64,000 nucleotides of DNA from NCBI GenBank assembly GCA_001931535.1, contig CP016211.1:12136377-12200376 (forward strand), written 5' to 3'. The DNA comes from Minicystis rosea. Its GTDB lineage: Bacteria; Myxococcota_A; Polyangia; Polyangiales; Polyangiaceae. Every line of letters starts with the position of its first letter. Position 1 is the first letter of the stretch. The translations under genes and the position numbers were made by a program. Shown piece after piece: positions 62,812 to 64,000 of the stretch. The notes beneath the pieces were generated by a model that saw nothing but the letters and a program-made list of their open reading frames with translations, did no database searches and was not told where the DNA came from.

Positions 62812-63819
62812 TCAAAAGGTGCCAGAGACGAGGACGCCGGAGGTGCCGGCGCCGACGGTCGGGACGACGCGGACCGAGAGGCCCGTCGCCGGCTGCGCCT
62901 TGGGTGCGGGCCAGAGGACGTAGACGAGCGTGCCCGCCGTCGCGAGGCCCGCGCCGACGAAGCTCCACAGCCCGAGGTTCTGGAAGGTCTGCGCGGAGCC
63001 CCAGGCGCTCTCGAGAGCGGCGCAGGCCGCGGGCGGGCTCGCGCCGGCGCACGCCGAGCTCCCACCGCCCAACGAGGTCTGCAGATCGCCCGCCGTCCCG
63101 CGCTTGCCGGCGGCGATCACCATGCCCGCGACGCCGAGGCCGATGCCCACGGCCGCGACGCTGCCCATCACGATCGCGGGCGCGGCGCTGCGGTGCGCGG
63201 CCGGTGGCGAAGGTGGCGGCGCGGCGCTCGCACGCTCGTCCTCGAGCGCCGGGATCACCACGTCGAGGCTCGTGCCCGGCGCGATTGCGGCCGTGCGCGT
63301 CTCCCACGGCTTCCTGCCCGGCGCGGTGGCGCGGAGGGTGTGCTCACCGGGATCCACGTGCGTGGAGGCGCCCCAGCTCGCGCGCGTCACGGGCTCGCCG
63401 TCGCGTGTGACGGTGAGGCCCGGCGTGTCGGCGATCGCCGAGGACACGACGACGGTCATGCGCCCGAGCTTCGGCTCGAGGGCCTCGACGCGCTTCTTCG
63501 CATAGGTCTCGCGCTGGCGGTTGTTCTTGGCCTTGGCCTCGGTGGCGACGGCGCGATACAGGTCCCACGCCCTCGCGAGGCGGCCGAGGCCCTCGTAGCA
63601 CTCGGCGAGGCGGAAGGCGGTGCCCATCCCGGGATCGAGGCGCTGCGACTCTTCGAGCTTGGGACAAGCTTCGGCGAGCTTGTGGCGCTTCATCAGCTCC
63701 ATGCCCTCGTCGAAGGCGGCCTGCGCCGCTTTCTCCTGCGAGACTTGAGCATGAGCGCGGGGCGCGACACCGAGCGCGAGGACGAGACCCGCGATGGCGG
63801 GCAGACGAACGAGCTTCAC
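62812..63819 (-). CDS. TPR and PEGA-domain protein
   Basis: 335 aa from a GTG overlapping the upstream stop (GTGA). Signal peptide (ending APRAHA), then tetratricopeptide repeats (about 30-100: AAFDEGMELMKRHKLAEACP; AFRLAECYEGLGRLARAWDL). Next come a PEGA-like beta-sandwich (about 130-190: LTVTRDGEPVTRASWG; VDPGEHTLRATAPGRKPW), a Pro/Ala linker and two membrane-type segments (IVMGSVAAVGIGLGVAGMVI; LWSFVGAGLATAGTLVYVLW). Such proteins commonly follow Ser/Thr kinase genes in myxobacteria. Confidence 0.82.
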   Translation of the reverse strand: MKLVRLPAIAGLVLALGVAPRAHAQVSQEKAAQAAFDEGMELMKRHKLAEACPKLEESQRLDPGMGTAFRLAECYEGLGRLARAWDLYRAVATEAKAKNNRQRETYAKKRVEALEPKLGRMTVVVSSAIADTPGLTVTRDGEPVTRASWGASTHVDPGEHTLRATAPGRKPWETRTAAIAPGTSLDVVIPALEDERASAAPPPSPPAAHRSAAPAIVMGSVAAVGIGLGVAGMVIAAGKRGTAGDLQTSLGGGSSACAGASPPAACAALESAWGSAQTFQNLGLWSFVGAGLATAGTLVYVLWPAPKAQPATGLSVRVVPTVGAGTSGVLVSGTF

Positions 63820-64000
63820 TTCCGGCTTCTCCCGAACGGATCCGATTCCCCCGCGCCTGCCGGAGGCGCAGGCGACGGGCGGCGTGCCTTCGCCGGCGCT
63901 GCCGTGGCGGTCGCCGATGCCGTTGCCGGCGGCGCTGCCGTCGCCGTCGCTGCGACGGAGGCAGGCACGACGATGGGCGCGGTCGCCGACGCGCTGGCCA
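63816..64000 (-). CDS. Partial gene, C-terminal tail, possibly Ser/Thr kinase
   Basis: The last 61 codons of a minus-strand gene that runs out of the window. The visible part is an Ala/Thr/Pro-rich disordered stretch ending GESDPFGRSRK. Low-complexity tails ending DPFG-like are seen on many myxobacterial Ser/Thr protein kinases and precede TPR/PEGA genes, but no catalytic part is visible here. The stop overlaps the GTG of the next gene. Confidence 0.5.
   Translation of the reverse strand, partial: ASASATAPIVVPASVAATATAAPPATASATATAAPAKARRPSPAPPAGAGESDPFGRSRK

Overview
The window reads as chromosomal DNA of a very GC-rich, Gram-negative bacterium, most likely a myxobacterium of the Polyangiaceae/Sorangium type (inference). 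The reasons are the many lipoproteins with Ser/Gly-rich linkers after the lipobox, Cys-rich and repeat-built surface lipoproteins, an AgmX/PglI-type C-terminal domain, a PEGA/TPR protein, a copper type II monooxygenase-like lipoprotein, and loosely packed genes with direct-repeat arrays between them. No rRNA, tRNA or CRISPR was seen. Genes run on both strands, and many same-strand pairs overlap by ATGA or GTGA.

1-8398 (minus) is a maltodextrin uptake operon: LamB-like porin, GH13 amylase lipoprotein, MalK, a MalE-MalF fusion, MalG and a gene cut by the window edge. Two palindromic repeats sit inside the N-terminal coding region of the MalE-MalF fusion. 8627-13264 holds exported proteins, among them a PHM-like/CxxCH lipoprotein, an AgmX-type protein and a carboxypeptidase-regulatory-like lipoprotein, and ends in a 42-bp tandem repeat. 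13265-16896 encodes two coupled GYF/zinc-ribbon/beta-propeller proteins. 16985-21203 is an acyl-CoA dehydrogenase, MaoC hydratase and FabG4-type reductase operon that resembles the mycobacterial fadE5/htdX/fabG4 set; a 14-bp palindrome lies in its upstream region.

21305-25610 has a propeller lipoprotein, a DsbA-like lipoprotein and an isolated TssM/TssL-like pair in which each protein has one C-terminal membrane anchor. Enolase follows (25771-27048), then a gene-poor stretch with hairpins, a glycine-rich RRM protein, small proteins, a tandem repeat and a soluble hybrid histidine kinase (29676-31877). 32037-38255 is rich in exported proteins of unknown role. 38374-44632 contains a homoserine kinase-like protein, an M48 peptidase plus dynamin-like GTPase pair, and ccsA/hemX-like plus hemA. 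44851-51589 contains an M13 peptidase gene with an apparent one-base deletion, a redox group (peroxiredoxin, DsbA-like, HdeD-like), a YbaK-like protein and dnaK.

51600-58032 is the most rearranged part. It has a RAYT-type transposase, a SUMF1 lipoprotein fused in frame to a glycosyltransferase remnant, a second gene remnant meeting it head to head, an FMN-dependent glutamate synthase-like protein, and a complete IS4-type element with inverted repeats and a 9-bp target duplication. The window ends with a nucleoside deaminase, an ArsR plus SRPBCC/YCII pair, a Kelch-like lipoprotein, a Cys-rich lipoprotein, a TPR/PEGA protein and a truncated gene that may encode a Ser/Thr kinase tail.
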